Assembly (NCBI RefSeq): GCF_023159225.1
Contig: NC_063166.1
Span: 41,876,149-41,940,148 of the forward strand
Direction of reading: 5' to 3'
DNA length: 64,000 nt
From: Perognathus longimembris pacificus
Lineage: Eukaryota; Chordata; Mammalia; Rodentia; Heteromyidae
Below, in pieces: positions 1-11,344 of the stretch (positions within the stretch are counted from its first letter, which is position 1; every line of letters starts with the position of its first letter). The translations under genes were made by a program, and so were the position numbers. The notes under the pieces are model-generated. The model did not search any database, was not told the origin of the DNA, and saw only the letters and a program-made list of their open reading frames with translations.

Positions 1-741
1 ATCTTCAAGGAGCAAACCTGCTTTAGAATGAACACTTTTAAGTGGGCTTTGCTTCCCTCAACCTAGACAACCTAGACAACCTTGTCAGCCTAGACAAACA
101 GAAATGCTTCCCCAGTGAAGAACTCCTCCGCCACTGTGGGCCTCCTCTCCGCAGTGTGGTAAAAACTCACCTTTCTCTGACATGCTGTGACTGAAACTCT
201 CAAAAACCTCGAAGAAAATTAAAAAGCCAATGTTTTCTCTAAAATATGAATTTTCTTGCATTATGCTTTGGTGGGCTTTGACTGGAAATTTGATCCCTGT
301 GCCTCAGTTCTGAATTATGTTTCAGTATTGAAATGGGGCTTAGTAAGAATTATTTGATACATCATGACTCAGGCAAGCTTGAATTTTTTTCTTTAATCTT
401 TTATCTCAAGCCCAGGGATTTGCATTTGAGAGGCTGTGCCAGCTGACTTGAGCCCTTGCAGGTTCCAACTTGTTACAAACCTAACTTAGTCCATTTGTCT
501 CACTTTTAGGACTTTCTGGTACTGCCACTCAGAGCCTGTGGGTTTACCATGGACCTTGTCCTTGCCTGTAGTTCTCTTCTGTTTCTGCTTCATCAGTGAT
601 ACAGTACTTAAAGCGCTTAAGGATTTTAATTAGAAATGGTTTCCAAGCCAGGAGAGAGGCCCGCCTTGGTGGGATCACTTCTGTATCTTTCCAGCTCCCA
701 GCTCCCTAGGGGAAGCTCTCTGGTCCTTTTGGATTTATTTC

Positions 742-1015
742 CTTTTTTTTTTTTTTTTTTTTTTTTTGTTCTGTTATTGGCCTTGAACTCAGGGCCTAGG
801 CAACATCCCAGAACTCTTTGCTTTTGCTCAAGGCTAGCACTCTATCACTTTGAGCCACTGCCCCATTTCTGATTTTTTTGTTTGTTTGAGTGACTAATTG
901 GAGATAAGAGTTTCAAAGGGATTTTTTTTTTCTGCCCTAGCTGGCTTCAAACCACAATCCTCAGATTTCAGCCACAAGAGTAGATAGGATTACAGGTATG
1001 AGCCACTGGTGCCTT
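742..1015 (-). mobile_element. 7SL-like/Geo composite SINE
   Basis: Antisense copy starting with a long T run (the element's A-tail) at 739-767, followed by the Geo-type half (TTGAACTCAGGGCCTAGG, GCTAGCACTCTATCAC) and the 7SL-like half ending in GGATTACAGGTATGAGCCAC. It is diverged from the shared consensus by substitutions and a small T-rich expansion at 873-890. Confidence 0.85.
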
Positions 1016-1120
1016 GCTTGGATTTCTTTAGATTATTAGTGTCTTATCGAACTTTCTTTGATGATGAAAATATTTTATGAGTGGTGCTTGGCCATAGCAC
1101 TTGAGAATAGCTAGTGAGAT

Positions 1121-1545
1121 GGCTGGGCATTGGTAGCTCATACCTATAATCCTTGATACTCAGGAAACTGAGATCTGAGAATTGCTGTTCAAAGCCAGCC
1201 CAGGCAGGGAAATCTATGAGACTCATCTCCAATAATTAACCAGCAAAAGGTGGAAGTGGAGCCCAAGTGGTAGATCACCAGTTTTGTGCAAAAATGCTAT
1301 GGGGGGGGCTGGGAATGTGGCTTAGTAGTAGAGTGTTTGTCTAGCATGCATGAGGCCCTGGGTTCAATTCCTCAGCAACACTTGAACAGAAAAAGCCAGA
1401 AGTGGTGCTGTAGCTCAAGAGGTAGAGTGCTAGTCTTAAGCAAAAAGAAGCCAGGGACAGTGCTCAGGCCCTGAGTTCAAGCCCCAGGACTGGCAAAAAA
1501 AAAAAATGCCCAGACCCTAAGTTCAAGCTTCAATTCTGGCACATG
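1121..1545 (+). mobile_element. 7SL-like/Geo SINE interrupted by an IDL-Geo
   Basis: The left part runs 1121-1306 (GGCTGGGCATTGGTAGCTCA to GTGCAAAAATGCTAT). The 3' remainder resumes at 1507-1545 (GCCCAGACCCTAAGTTCAAG). The gap is filled exactly by a sense IDL-Geo, so this copy is older than its insert. Confidence 0.8.
1307..1506 (+). mobile_element. IDL-Geo SINE
   Basis: The ID-like left half has a tRNA A-box-like TGGCTTAGTAGTAG and B-box-like GGGTTCAATTCC. The right half is AGAAGTGGTGCTGTAGCTCA to CCCAGGACTGGC, with a 12-nt A-tail. It sits inside another SINE. Confidence 0.88.
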
Positions 1546-1588
1546 TGCACATATGTGTGTGCATGGGCACACACACATATACACAGAG

Positions 1589-1766
1589 AAGAAAGGAAGA
1601 AATAAGAGAGTGAGAGAAAGAAAGGAGGGGGGAGGGAGGGAGAGGGAGGGAGGATGGTAGGCAGGCAGGTAGGCAGGAAGGAAGGAAGGAAGGAAGGAAG
1701 GAAGGAAGGAAGGAAGGAAGGAAGGAAGGAAGGAAAGAAGGAAGGAAGGAAGGAAGGAAGGAAGAA
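1589..1766 (+). repeat. Purine tract ending in (AAGG)n
   Basis: Purine-rich repeat that degenerates at its 5' side (AGAAAG and GGGA units) and becomes near-perfect (AAGG)n from about 1675. It begins about 45 bp after the 3' end of the interrupted SINE, suggesting growth from its tail. Confidence 0.9.
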
Positions 1767-2570
1767 ATGACTAGTAAGACTTAATGCAACATAGTCTAAG
1801 TTGAGCTGTGAAGATACCTGTGTGCTCGTGGTTATTGTGCAGCTGTGGATTGTGCCTCAGACTTGAGGACAGTATGTCTTGGAGGAAGAATTGCTCTTCA
1901 CATCTCCATGGCCTTCCATCTTTATGATCAGATCCTCCCAGGAAAGAAATACTCCTTGACTTCCAAACTGGTGTCCTTTTACTACTAATCTGGATTATGT
2001 TAACCTTGAGCATTTTATTTTGAAAAATGTTTACACCCTTGTTCCTGGATTTGACATGTCTCCTCTCCACCCTCATTGCCCCATTTCCTCTGTGACTATA
2101 TTCTTATTCCTTTTCCAGCAACCAAAAATGTACATTCAATTTTTCTTGGATATAAATAAGCTGACTTTGTCAGAGGAGTAAAAAGATATTTCTGAAACTT
2201 ATGGATGAGGTATGGAACTTAGTTTCAGAGGACTTAAGGAAACAGAAATCGATCAGCAAGTGTTTCTCAAGAGACAGTCAGTGTCCACAGCCAGTCGTGG
2301 AGTTCCTGCAGTATCACCCAGAACTAACTTGAATTAAGTCCCCTTGTGCACATTTACAAACAGGATTCTAGCAGCACGTCAGTGGATAAGCATGGAGTGA
2401 GAAGCAGAGAGCAGTACTGGGTGTTTGTGACTTTGGAAAGGGTTATCAAGAACGATGTTATGGTAAGATATATTTGAGAAGGTAGAATCAAGTCTTGTGC
2501 CCTACAGCCAGAGCATGGCCAGCATCCCTTCCTTTCCTCATGTTCTCCCATGGCTTCTCTCATCTTTGTT

Positions 2571-2674
2571 TCTTTTTTCATTTATTTTGTTTTTATTTTC
2601 TTTTTTCCTTCCTTCCTCCCTCCCTTCCTTTCTTTCTCTCTTTTTTCCTTCCCCTCCCTTCTTTCTTTCTTGCT
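2571..2674 (+). repeat. Pyrimidine-rich low-complexity tract
   Basis: T/C-rich sequence (CTTCC, CTTTC units) directly preceding an antisense SINE. On the element strand it is the purine tail of that SINE. Confidence 0.8.
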
Positions 2675-2898
2675 TGTGATGATACTAGGGCTTAAACTCA
2701 GGGCCTCAGTGGTATCCCTGAGTTTTTTCACCACAGACTGGACCTCTCCCTCAGCTCCACTTTTGGCCTTTTTGTGGTTAATTGAAGTAAGAATCTCATA
2801 GAGTTTCCTACAAGGGCTGGCTTCTAACCACAGTCCTCAGATCTCAGCCTCCTGAGTAGCTTTACAGATTACAGATATGAGCCATGAGCCCCTGGCTT
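2675..2898 (-). mobile_element. 7SL-like/Geo SINE
   Basis: Antisense copy from the Geo-type end (ATACTAGGGCTTAAACTCAG) to the 7SL-like end (GATTACAGATATGAGCCATG). It is moderately diverged, with one small insertion near 2866. Confidence 0.8.
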
Positions 2899-3114
2899 TG
2901 CTACTTTTTCTAAGAATTGAATGTGTAGTATTTTTACATTGCATTCCACAATACTGTGGAATAGTTACTTGGAGCATTCTGCACATTTCAGCTTTCCAGC
3001 ATGAGGAGGCAGCTTAACAAGTAAGAGTATTTGAGTGGGAGAAAATTTAAGATTCCAAAGTAAGTCAGGCAGCAGAAATGGCATAAAAGTTCATCTTAAG
3101 AAGTACAAAACATC

Positions 3115-3300
3115 CAGGTGCCAAGTGGCTGGGGCCTGTAATTCTAGCTGCTTAGGAGGTTGAGATCAGAGGTCCCATTTACCAAATTAACCTGGGCAGG
3201 AAAGTCCATGAGATAAAAAGCAGGAAGTAGAGGTGTGGCTCAAGTGGTAAACCAGCCATGTGAGAAAAATCTAAGGGATCATAACCCAGCCCCTAGCTTG
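3115..3300 (+). mobile_element. Degraded 7SL-like/Geo SINE
   Basis: Sense copy. CCTGTAATTCTAGCTGCTTA marks the 7SL-like half and AGGTGTGGCTCAAGTGGTAA the Geo half. The middle and 3' end carry deletions. Confidence 0.7.
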
Positions 3301-3571
3301 AAATCTTCTGTACATGGGGGGAAAGTGCAAAAGTATTCAAGACATTTCAAAGTTTGGGTCCCTTACTATACCATAATTTCTGGTACTAAATTATATTTCA
3401 GCACCCACATGTGAAAGAGTGATATATGGGAAAAGTTCTCTTTAAAGACTGTATGTGGTTCTTAATCAGTTTTCACATTTAGATTGCCCCTAGAGTCTAT
3501 GTGTATTCCTTCACTGTCTACCGATCATCAAATAATATCAGGATGTAACTACTATTCTTTGTTCTCATCAA

Positions 3572-3900
3572 CTGTGATGGTTTGAAATGTTACCCCCAAA
3601 ATTCCTATAGAAACTTAATCTCCATTTTGTGAGTATTAAGAGGTGGAACCTTTTAGGAATTAAGTAAAACGAGAGGAGGTTGGACTCCTAAAAATGGGTT
3701 AAAGTTGAACAGTTTTAGCCCTTGTGTTCTTTGCTTTCTTTAATGTGAGGATATAGCCCTACCTGGAAGCAAGGAAACAGGTCTCTAAATCAGTGAATAT
3801 CACAGCCTTGGTCTGGAACTTCCCACTTTCATAATTATAAGACATTGAAATTCTGTTCTTTATAAATTTCTCAGTCTCTGGTAATTTCTTACTGCCTCAG
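3572..3900 (+). mobile_element. MaLR-type LTR (MLT1/MST-like)
   Basis: Starts TGTGATGGTTTGAAATGTTA with CCCCCAAAATTCCTATAGAA and TATTAAGAGGTGGAACCTTT, then AATGTGAGGATATAGCC and TCTGGAACTTCCCACTTTCA, ending in TTTATAAATTTCTCAGTCTC. These are landmarks of mammalian MLT1/MST LTRs from 5' to 3'. Old and diverged; non-coding. Confidence 0.75.
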
Positions 3901-4503
3901 AAATGGCTTAAGGTTGGAATTGCAGGGGGAGGAGGGGAGTTGATTTCCTTTTACTCACTGGAGGCTTGCATTCTAAAATTGCAGCTGCTTACTTTATGAG
4001 AGACCTTTATGTTGTTTCCTGCAAATCACATTTAGGTCCTGACAGCAATGAGTAATGCCCAGGAAAGGCAAGGGCCAACCTCACCCATTTTCTCATCCAG
4101 CTGCTCTGTGAGAAAACAAGCAAAATTGCCCTCCTTTACGGGCAGATTCTCAGATTTCATTTCAAGTTTCCTGCCCTTTGTTGTCCTTTCTTGAAGCCTG
4201 AACAATGCACAAGATTTGGTTCGTTTTATTTCACTTCCTCTACTTGAAAAACATGAAGTATGTGTGTATGGGAGGAGGGGATGGGTGGGTGTTATCTTAG
4301 AACCAAAAAAGTGAAACTGAATTATGTGCCTTTCTATCTTATGCCAACTGCTACTAATCAAATAGAAATTCCCCCCAAATCTGTTCACCCTCAGACATAA
4401 TCAGGCACTGATCATACAGGATTGCTTTTTACATAATTGTAACTCTTTGTATTATTAGTTCTTTTTCTTCCAAGCTGAGTTCAGAGAGATTAAACTGGGA
4501 GCA

Positions 4504-4548
<45 letters not shown>

Positions 4549-4553
4549 ACATT
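4504..4553 (+). repeat. (CA)n microsatellite
   Basis: About 50 bp of CA dinucleotides with one T interruption near the 3' end. No SINE flanks it, unlike most CA tracts in this window. Confidence 0.95.
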
Positions 4554-4876
4554 TCTCATACTGAAGGTGAATTCTTATAGTAAATAACTGCTCTAAACCA
4601 GAACTTCCTCCACAACCCCCTTAAAATTAGAGGAAATGCCTACAAAGTCTGTATGGAAAGTGGCCTTTTGTCACTTGACATAATTTTCCTTCCTCAGACC
4701 TTGTGATATGCAAATTATAGCACATATTTGTTCTTGAAATCCTGTTCAGCTGCAGTGGTCAGGTTTAAATGTATCTATAGTATGGGGGTATGGGTAGGGG
4801 ATAGTACTTACACAGCAAGGGAGAGGTTGGAGAGTGGGTTCCTTGAATTATATGTGTTTGATGATCTTGAAATTCT

Positions 4877-4988
4877 TTGTTTCTTCCTTTCTTCCTTCCT
4901 TCCTTTCCTTTCTTTCTTCCTTCCTTCCTTCCTTCCTTCCTTCCTTTCTTTCTTTCTTTCTCTTTCTCTTTTTCTCTTTTGTTTGTTT

Positions 4989-5024
<36 letters not shown>

Positions 5025-5044
5025 TGTGTGTCTGTGTGTGTGTG
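4877..5044 (+). repeat. (CTTC)n then (TG)n compound microsatellite
   Basis: A tract of CTTC and CTTT units (4877-4980) runs into (TG)n (4991-5044). It abuts the 3' end of an antisense SINE. Confidence 0.93.
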
Positions 5045-5268
5045 CTTGTTATGGGGCTTGAACTCAGGGCCTTATACTCATGCTTAGCTTTTTACCCAAG
5101 GCTGGTGCTCTATCACTTAAGCCTCAGCTCCACTTCTGGCTTTTTATTGGTTAAAGAGAATTAAGAGTTTTGTGGACTTTTCTATCTGGGGTAGCTTCAA
5201 ACTGGGATCCTCAGATCAAAACCTCCTGAGTAGGTAGGATTACAGGAGTGAGCCACCAGTTCCTGGCC
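5045..5268 (-). mobile_element. 7SL-like/Geo SINE
   Basis: Antisense full-length copy: TATGGGGCTTGAACTCAGGG, GGTGCTCTATCACTTAAGCC, then GGATTACAGGAGTGAGCCAC. Its tail side is the TG microsatellite. Confidence 0.87.
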
Positions 5269-5679
5269 TCAGAAACAATTTTTTTTTTTTATTTATAGAC
5301 TAAATCAAGTACTTCATTCTATTTAACCAGGATTAATGTTCAAACTAGACATACTTGGTTTTTTTCATCTTTCTTGAATTTTTGGAGTTGAATTGCAAAT
5401 ATGTTTTTTCAAACTGAAAGACACTTAAAAACCTTCATGTTCAGCATACATGTTCAGACAAGTCAGAGAGAAGAGGCAGAGAAAGTAGCCAGGTAATTGC
5501 ACCGAAGCACAAAGCCAGCTCATGACTAGCTCAGAGCCTTCTCTGATACAGTCTGCTTTTATTTCCAGCTTTTAGAATTCTCCTGAAGAAATTATATAGC
5601 AAGATAATGCAATGAATTTTTCTTTTTGATCTCAGATACATGCCAATGCTTTTATTTTATTAATTTCCGGTATTATCTT

Positions 5680-5945
5680 CAAATAATTGTGCTGCGGGGT
5701 TTCAATTTAACATGCCCCTTTATGTATACAATGTATCTCGATTAGTGACCTATTCCATCATTCTCTCTTCCATTCCATCTACCATATTTCCTTCCACCTG
5801 TCTTCTCAAGTTTTCTAGTTCCATTTTCACATATGTACATTGAGTATTCTTGACTATGTTTGCCTACCATTCCCCTCCCTGTTTATCCACTCCTTTCTTG
5901 TAGCCCTACCTCCAACCCCAGCAAGACACATTTCAGCTTCCTAAT
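5680..5945 (-). mobile_element. Probable LINE-1 3' UTR fragment
   Basis: Pyrimidine-rich text with TTTATGTATACAATGTATCT and short CATT/CCTT runs resembles the complement of mammalian L1 3' UTRs. It is similar in style to 27465-27595. Assigned by general resemblance only. Confidence 0.4.
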
Positions 5946-6155
5946 ATTCATTTTGTTAAACCATGTGACTAATTTTTACTTGAGGAAGTAAATTTCAAGA
6001 AGAGATTAAGATACATTGTTTTTGTATATCTGCATGCATAAACATTTCTTATCTGGATATTTAAACATTTAATATACTTGTCATACTCCTTCCTAGTTCT
6101 CTTTTTAGTTGTGAATCAAAGTATACCAATTTTATTGCCTTAAGAAAGAAAGCCA

Positions 6156-6391
6156 ACCCAGATGTGTGTGGCTCACACCTGTGATGCTAGCTACTCAGGA
6201 GGCTCCAGTTTATTGAGGTTCATAGCCAGCCTGGGAAGTCAATCTGAGAGACTCACATCTCCAATTAACCAGCAAAAAAATGGAAGTGGAGGTTTGGCTC
6301 AAATGGTTGAGCACCATCCTTAAGTGGAAAAGGTAAGAGACCATGCCCAGGCCCTAAGTTCAAGCCCCAGTACAGACACAAAGAAAAAAGA
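6156..6391 (+). mobile_element. 7SL-like/Geo SINE
   Basis: Sense copy: GTGGCTCACACCTGTGATGC, AGCTACTCAGGAGGCT, CTCCAATTAACCAGC, then the Geo half GGTTTGGCTCAAATGGTTGA and CCCTAAGTTCAAGCCCCAGT with an A-rich tail. Confidence 0.85.
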
Positions 6392-6637
6392 AGTATGTGA
6401 CTCTTTCCTGACTTGAAATGTGATTGTCCACATTAAGGAGTTAAGTGCACATTAGAAGATATACATGTTGGAGAGTTGAATCGTGACAGACTATGTTTCA
6501 CCTAAAACACCTTTAGGACTACTGTCAACATATTGTCTAATATCGACATTGCATTTAAAGCCCTAGGTGAATTTTCTTGGGTGCAGCCACGTGGCTACTG
6601 TATATGTTCTTGATACATTGTATATTGTATATATGTC

Positions 6638-6800
6638 TACCTGACCTAGAGAAGGGAAAGAAAAACAGGGCGTAAGATATCACAAGAAATGTACACACTC
6701 CCCTACTATGTAACTGTACCCTTTTTGCACAACACCCTGTCCAAAAAATTTGTGTTCAATTAATAAATAAATTAAATTTAAATAAATAAATAAATAAAAC
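6638..6800 (+). mobile_element. LINE-1-like 3' terminal fragment with (AAAT)n tail
   Basis: ACAAGAAATGTACACACTCC followed by TATGTAACTGTACCCTTTTT parallels the 11345-11548 module. It ends in AATAAA-rich (AAAT)n at 6764-6797, a poly(A)-signal-bearing tail. The last segment before the tail differs from the other copies. Confidence 0.5.
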
Positions 6801-7380
6801 ACCTTTAGGTTTACTATGTATGCCCTTATTTACCTTCAAGCACATAAGTATCAGGAGAAACAGTTTTCTACCTTCTTTCTCACCAGACTTAAAGGAAGAC
6901 TTCACAGAGCAAATCCATTTCCTGTTTGCTTACACCAGATAATCTTGTTGGTAAAAGATGGTTTGAGCTGCCTTGTAATGCTCTAAACTTCATACATTGT
7001 ATTCTCATTCATTCTCTTGCCTCTGTAAGACTGTGCTACTTACCCTGTTTGTTTTGACCATTACCCAAAGAATTTCTCATTTATCTTTATTATCAATAAT
7101 CTCTGCATTGTAATTCTTAGTGCTATTAAGTCTCATTAAAGTCATGTTACTTGAGGGAGAATTGGTTTCTCAGTTGCTGCGACTTTACATAAAGAAGAAA
7201 CTTTAAAGCTCTTGTCTGCAGAGAAAACAAAACTTATGAAAGTGTATGAAATAGTGCCCCCATTGAATCCATATGGCTAATGTTTTAACTGACTTTCCAA
7301 CATTTACATTCTGATTCTTGTTTATGTCTGTCTCAATGGATGGGACTTGGCCAGGCAGATGAATTGTTAAAAATCAGCCT

Positions 7381-7617
7381 TATTACTTGGTGCTTCTGGT
7401 TCATGCCTGCAGTCCTAGCTACTCAGGAGGCTGAGATCTGAGTATGGTGGTTCACAGCCTGCCCAAAACCAGCCTAGGCAAAATAATCCATGTGACTCTT
7501 ATCTCCAATTAGCCATCAAAAAGCTAGAAGTAGAAGTAGGGCTCAAGTGGTAGAGCACTAGCCTTGTAGGGAGGGGGCAAGTGAGAACTTGAGCTTAAGC
7601 CCCAATACAGGCATACA
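7381..7617 (+). mobile_element. 7SL-like/Geo SINE
   Basis: Sense copy with AGCTACTCAGGAGGCTGAGA and ATCTCCAATTAGCCATC. It has a short duplication (CAGCCTGCCCAAAACCAGCC) in the 7SL-like half and a G-rich insertion in the Geo half. Confidence 0.85.
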
Positions 7618-7730
7618 CATTACCCCTTCCGATCTTAAAGGACAGACAACTTTTCCATTTAAGTACTGCATTGGATGGATCCCTTTGATATGTGGGTAGT
7701 CCTTCTTTTACCTCTTGGTTTACTAACTAA

Positions 7731-7732
<2 letters not shown>

Positions 7733-7769
<37 letters not shown>

Positions 7770-7779
7770 CATATATATG

Positions 7780-7817
<38 letters not shown>
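7733..7817 (+). repeat. (TG)n-(TA)-(AG)n compound microsatellite
   Basis: TG repeats (7733-7766), a short TATA-rich link, then AG repeats (7781-7816). Confidence 0.95.
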
Positions 7818-7820
<3 letters not shown>

Positions 7821-8690
7821 AGATACCTTCCTGACTTAGTGAAGTATTAAACTCCATCCATTCATCCATCCATTTATCCATTCATTCAAAATTATAGTAC
7901 TGAGTTCAGACTGGATTTCTTAGAGTGGTCTATAGGTGGTTTATTTACCTGCCCTGGACCTTCAAGCTTTTCAAACAGGCATCAGGTAGAATCCTTGGCT
8001 TCAGGATAAGGTGGGCACAATCTGGGCTGTTCTGGAGGTTTTGTTTCTGCTGGAAGGTATCCTTGACTTCTCCACTCCTGGCCATTGTCATTCTAATTTT
8101 GGCCCAAGCAAATCCAATTAACAATATACTGTCTAGTCTGATCATAATCAAGTGTTTCAGTGTTTGTTGATACTGCTTCCTTCAGAGATCTCAACCTGCC
8201 GAAGTATTTGATAATTTAGTCAAAGTGTTTCTAGATGTTCTCTGTTCTACCCAGTCCCTCCTGATCCAGACTGTACTTTCAGACCAAAGCACCTATAATC
8301 TCTTCCTTTCTTACCTCAGAACTACCTATCTCTTCCAGCAAACCAAGTTCTGTCCCAACTCTCTCCATTTTTTACTTCATGTTGCTATTTTGAGAAAGTA
8401 ATTGATGTTTGTTAGGTTGCATTGGTTAATATTGCCTCATTAAAGACCAGGAAAACACCTGCTGTTTGTTTTTAGTTTTTTGCTGTGTGGATCCTTAATT
8501 GTGGAAGGCAGTTTCAGAGTGAGAGAACATGTATCTTTTCTTACTAGATTTCTGACTAGAATTATTTTCCCACAATTCTAAAGATACTTTGAATATTGAT
8601 TATGTCGTCTTTAAAAAAAAATCATATTGTCTTAAGGACAGTATCCAAGCATCAGTTGCTTACATATATATCCATACAGTTACAAATCGG

Positions 8691-8815
8691 CTAGACAGAA
8701 AAGACCACATGAATGTATCTCCAAAATAACCAGCAAAAATCAGTGCTCAAGATTTAGAATGCCAGCCAAGTAAGCAAGCTGAGCACATGAGGGCCTGAGT
8801 TTGATCTCCTAGTAT
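8691..8815 (+). mobile_element. SINE right-half fragment, AGCAAGC variant
   Basis: Starts in the ATCTCCAAAATAACCAGC region and ends GAGGGCCTGAGTTTGATCTC. It contains CAAGTAAGCAAGC where the usual Geo half has a CCTTGAGCAAAA run, the same variant as at 44511 and 54713. Confidence 0.6.
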
Positions 8816-9249
8816 TTTTTTTAAAATGAAGAAAGTACAGTATTTGTAGTAGTTTTGCAAAAACATAACATGAAGAAATTGATGCCTTTGGGCTGCTTAT
8901 CTGTTTCCTGCTCACACTACACTCCATTTCTCCTATCAGCTGAGGAGAGGGTATCCCCACTGCTGATCTCATGCCCCAATAATACCGCCACTCTAGTGAA
9001 AGCCACATGTATCTGCCATGACAGTCTCTTCCTGGCATTAGTTTATTTTAATTAAAACAGTTTGAAGTACACAAAATTCAAAACTAACAAAAAGGCATCT
9101 CGAGTTCATCCAGTTTCCTTTTCTAGAGCCAAATAATGTTTGATTTCTACATGCTTGTACCTACTCCCAGAGATAATGCACATATGTAATAAAACATACC
9201 TTCATATGTATAAGAATATATGCATTATGTATTATATATTCTTTTAGGG

Positions 9250-9463
9250 TGATGTTGCCAGTATTGAGGCTAGAACTCAGGTCCTATGTGTTGTCCCTTA
9301 GCGCTTCCATTCAAAACTGGCATCCTACTTCTAGCTTTTGGTAGTAAATTAGAGAAAACAATCTCAGGGATTTTACTGTCCATGCTGGCTTCAAACTATG
9401 ATCCTCAAATCTCAGCCTTGTTAGTAGCTAAAATTATAGGCATGAGCCATGGGCACCTGGCTA
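9250..9463 (-). mobile_element. 7SL-like/Geo SINE
   Basis: Antisense copy: GTATTGAGGCTAGAACTCAG, then CAAATCTCAGCCTTGTTAGT and ATTATAGGCATGAGCCATG. The A-box region is poorly preserved. Confidence 0.82.
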
Positions 9464-10190
9464 CATTTAATAAGCAGCAGAAAACTGATTGTGGAATGCC
9501 CAACAGGATTCCAGAAATGACTTCCTCAAGAGAAGCTGTGACCTTTAGACAGCTGGGAAACATTCCACAGGGAGGAGCTGGGACACAAAAATTCCAAACA
9601 CAGTCACCTTTGCTCCTGAGCTACTGTTGAGTCTGCCTCAGGGCTACATTTCCTGGAAGCTTGAGGACCTCAGAGTGGTTAGTGATGTTTACAAAGGACA
9701 GCCTCCTAAAAGAAAGAGGAAGGTGACAAAGTGGAAGAGCACATCCCTGGGAACTGGCCAGGAAGCCTTCTGTTGCAGGTGTTCACTTTGTACTTGGATA
9801 TGTACCTTTCTTCTTGAATGCTATAACCTGGACATTGGCGAGTGACAGAGGTGGAGTGACCTCTCACTTTCGGACCACTTCATTGTGATCTCTGGATGCA
9901 CCTCTCGTAGTTTACCACTCCTGTGCTGATAAGCAGTTAGGTGTGGGCAGGCCAGTACCTTTCCCAGTACCATTGAAATGAATTTCTCAGTGAATGGCTG
10001 ATCATCATAGGAGTGAAAGTACCTTGTGAAAGGCCATTTACATTTGTATTTTTGATAGATATCATTGACAGAAACTTCTAAGAAGTTCTATCATTCAATT
10101 ACTTTGTCCCAGTGTCTGTGTCTTGGCCAATACACTGTTATCTGACTGGTTAATCTTTTCTGCTATGAGGTAGGTGAGGTATACTACACA

Positions 10191-10203
10191 TTGTGTGTGT
10201 GTG

Positions 10204-10253
<50 letters not shown>
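10191..10253 (+). repeat. (TG)n microsatellite at a SINE tail
   Basis: TG repeat with a single TTTG interruption, adjoining the 3' end of the antisense SINE at 10254. Confidence 0.95.
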
Positions 10254-10440
10254 CTAGTACTTTAGCTTTTCCACTCAAGGCTGGTGCTCTATCACTTGAG
10301 CTACAGCTCTACTCCAGCTTTTTAGTGGTTAATTAGAGGTAAGAATATTAAGGACTTTTCTTCCCTGGGCTGGTTTCTAACAGGGACTTTCAGCTTGCTG
10401 AATAGCTAGGATTACAGACTCGAGCTACAGGCACCTAGGC
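10254..10440 (-). mobile_element. 7SL-like/Geo SINE
   Basis: Antisense copy lacking part of the terminal Geo segment. GGTGCTCTATCACTTGAGCT and GTGGTTAATTAGAGGTAAG are clear; it ends TACAGACTCGAGCTACAGG. Confidence 0.82.
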
Positions 10441-10668
10441 ACACTATGCATTTTTTTTTTTTTGGTCAGTTCTGGGGCTTGAACTTAGGCTTGAGCATTG
10501 TCCTTGAGCTTCTATTTTGCTCAAGGCTAGCACTCTACCACATAAGCCACAGCACCACTTCTGACTTTTTCTGTATATATGGTGCTGAGGAATCGAACCC
10601 AAGGCTTCCTGCATGCTAGGCAAGTGCTCTACTGCTGAGCCACATTCCCAGCCACACTATGCATTTTT
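10441..10668 (-). mobile_element. IDL-Geo SINE with 15-bp target duplication
   Basis: The element body is 10456-10653, flanked by a perfect direct repeat ACACTATGCATTTTT at 10441-10455 and 10654-10668. The ID half shows the B-box complement GGAATCGAACCC and ends TTCCCAGCC. The T-rich target sense fits L1-type endonuclease insertion. Confidence 0.92.
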
Positions 10669-10950
10669 AACTTCCACAGTATGAAGGTAAAATGTTTTGG
10701 TTTCAAAGTCCTTCTTCTCTGGTGACAAGGATAGGAACTGGAATTCAAAGCAACCTTTTTTTTCTTCTTGGAACAACCCTGAAGAGCACCTAGGGAAAAT
10801 GCTCTTCATTTCTAGTGAGCACCAATTGTTGTAGCATTTGTTGAACACTGAAGTATTTATCAAGTAGGAATTAGAAAGCAGTTGCATTTTGAAGAGCACT
10901 AATTATGTCATCTACAAAATCAATGGCAGGAGACAGAGAACAGATGCCTT

Positions 10951-11189
10951 CAAGCCTTTTATTTCTTTTTTTTTTTTTTTGGCCAGTCCTGGGCCTTGGA
11001 CTCAGGGCCTGAGCACTGTCCCTGGCTTCCTTTTGCTCAAGGCTAGCACTCTGCCACTTGATCCACAGTGCCCCTTCTGGCCGTTTTCTGTATATGTGGT
11101 GCTGGGGAATCGAACCCAGGGCCTCATGTATACGAGGCAAGCTCTCTTGCCACTAGGCCATATCCGCAGCCCCCAAGCCTTTTATTTCT
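10951..11189 (-). mobile_element. IDL-Geo SINE with 16-bp target duplication
   Basis: The element is 10967-11173 between perfect copies of CAAGCCTTTTATTTCT (10951-10966, 11174-11189). Both halves are intact: GGGCCTTGGACTCAGGGCCT, then GGGGAATCGAACCCAGGGCC. The perfect duplication and high similarity to the 35418 and 36661 copies indicate a young insertion. Confidence 0.94.
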
Positions 11190-11344
11190 GTTTCTTTCCC
11201 TCTAACACACCCAGATGTCCCTGTGAGCTTGTGCATAGTTAGTTCTCTAGTGAAACTCAAAGACAACATGGGACTCACTACCCCTGGAAGGAAAGCCCAC
11301 CTCTCCCATGTCAAGATACAGGAGTTAGAGCCAAACACAAGAAG

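Noticed and set aside
11100..11173. Possible tRNA-Ala gene
   Set aside because: The A- and B-box-like sequences belong to the ID-like half of an IDL-Geo SINE with target duplications; it does not keep a full tRNA cloverleaf.
10889..11242. Frames with LSTVPGFLLLKASTLPL
   Set aside because: The same peptide recurs at 35003, 36679, 40568 and 53316 because each is an IDL-Geo SINE read in one frame; not a protein family.
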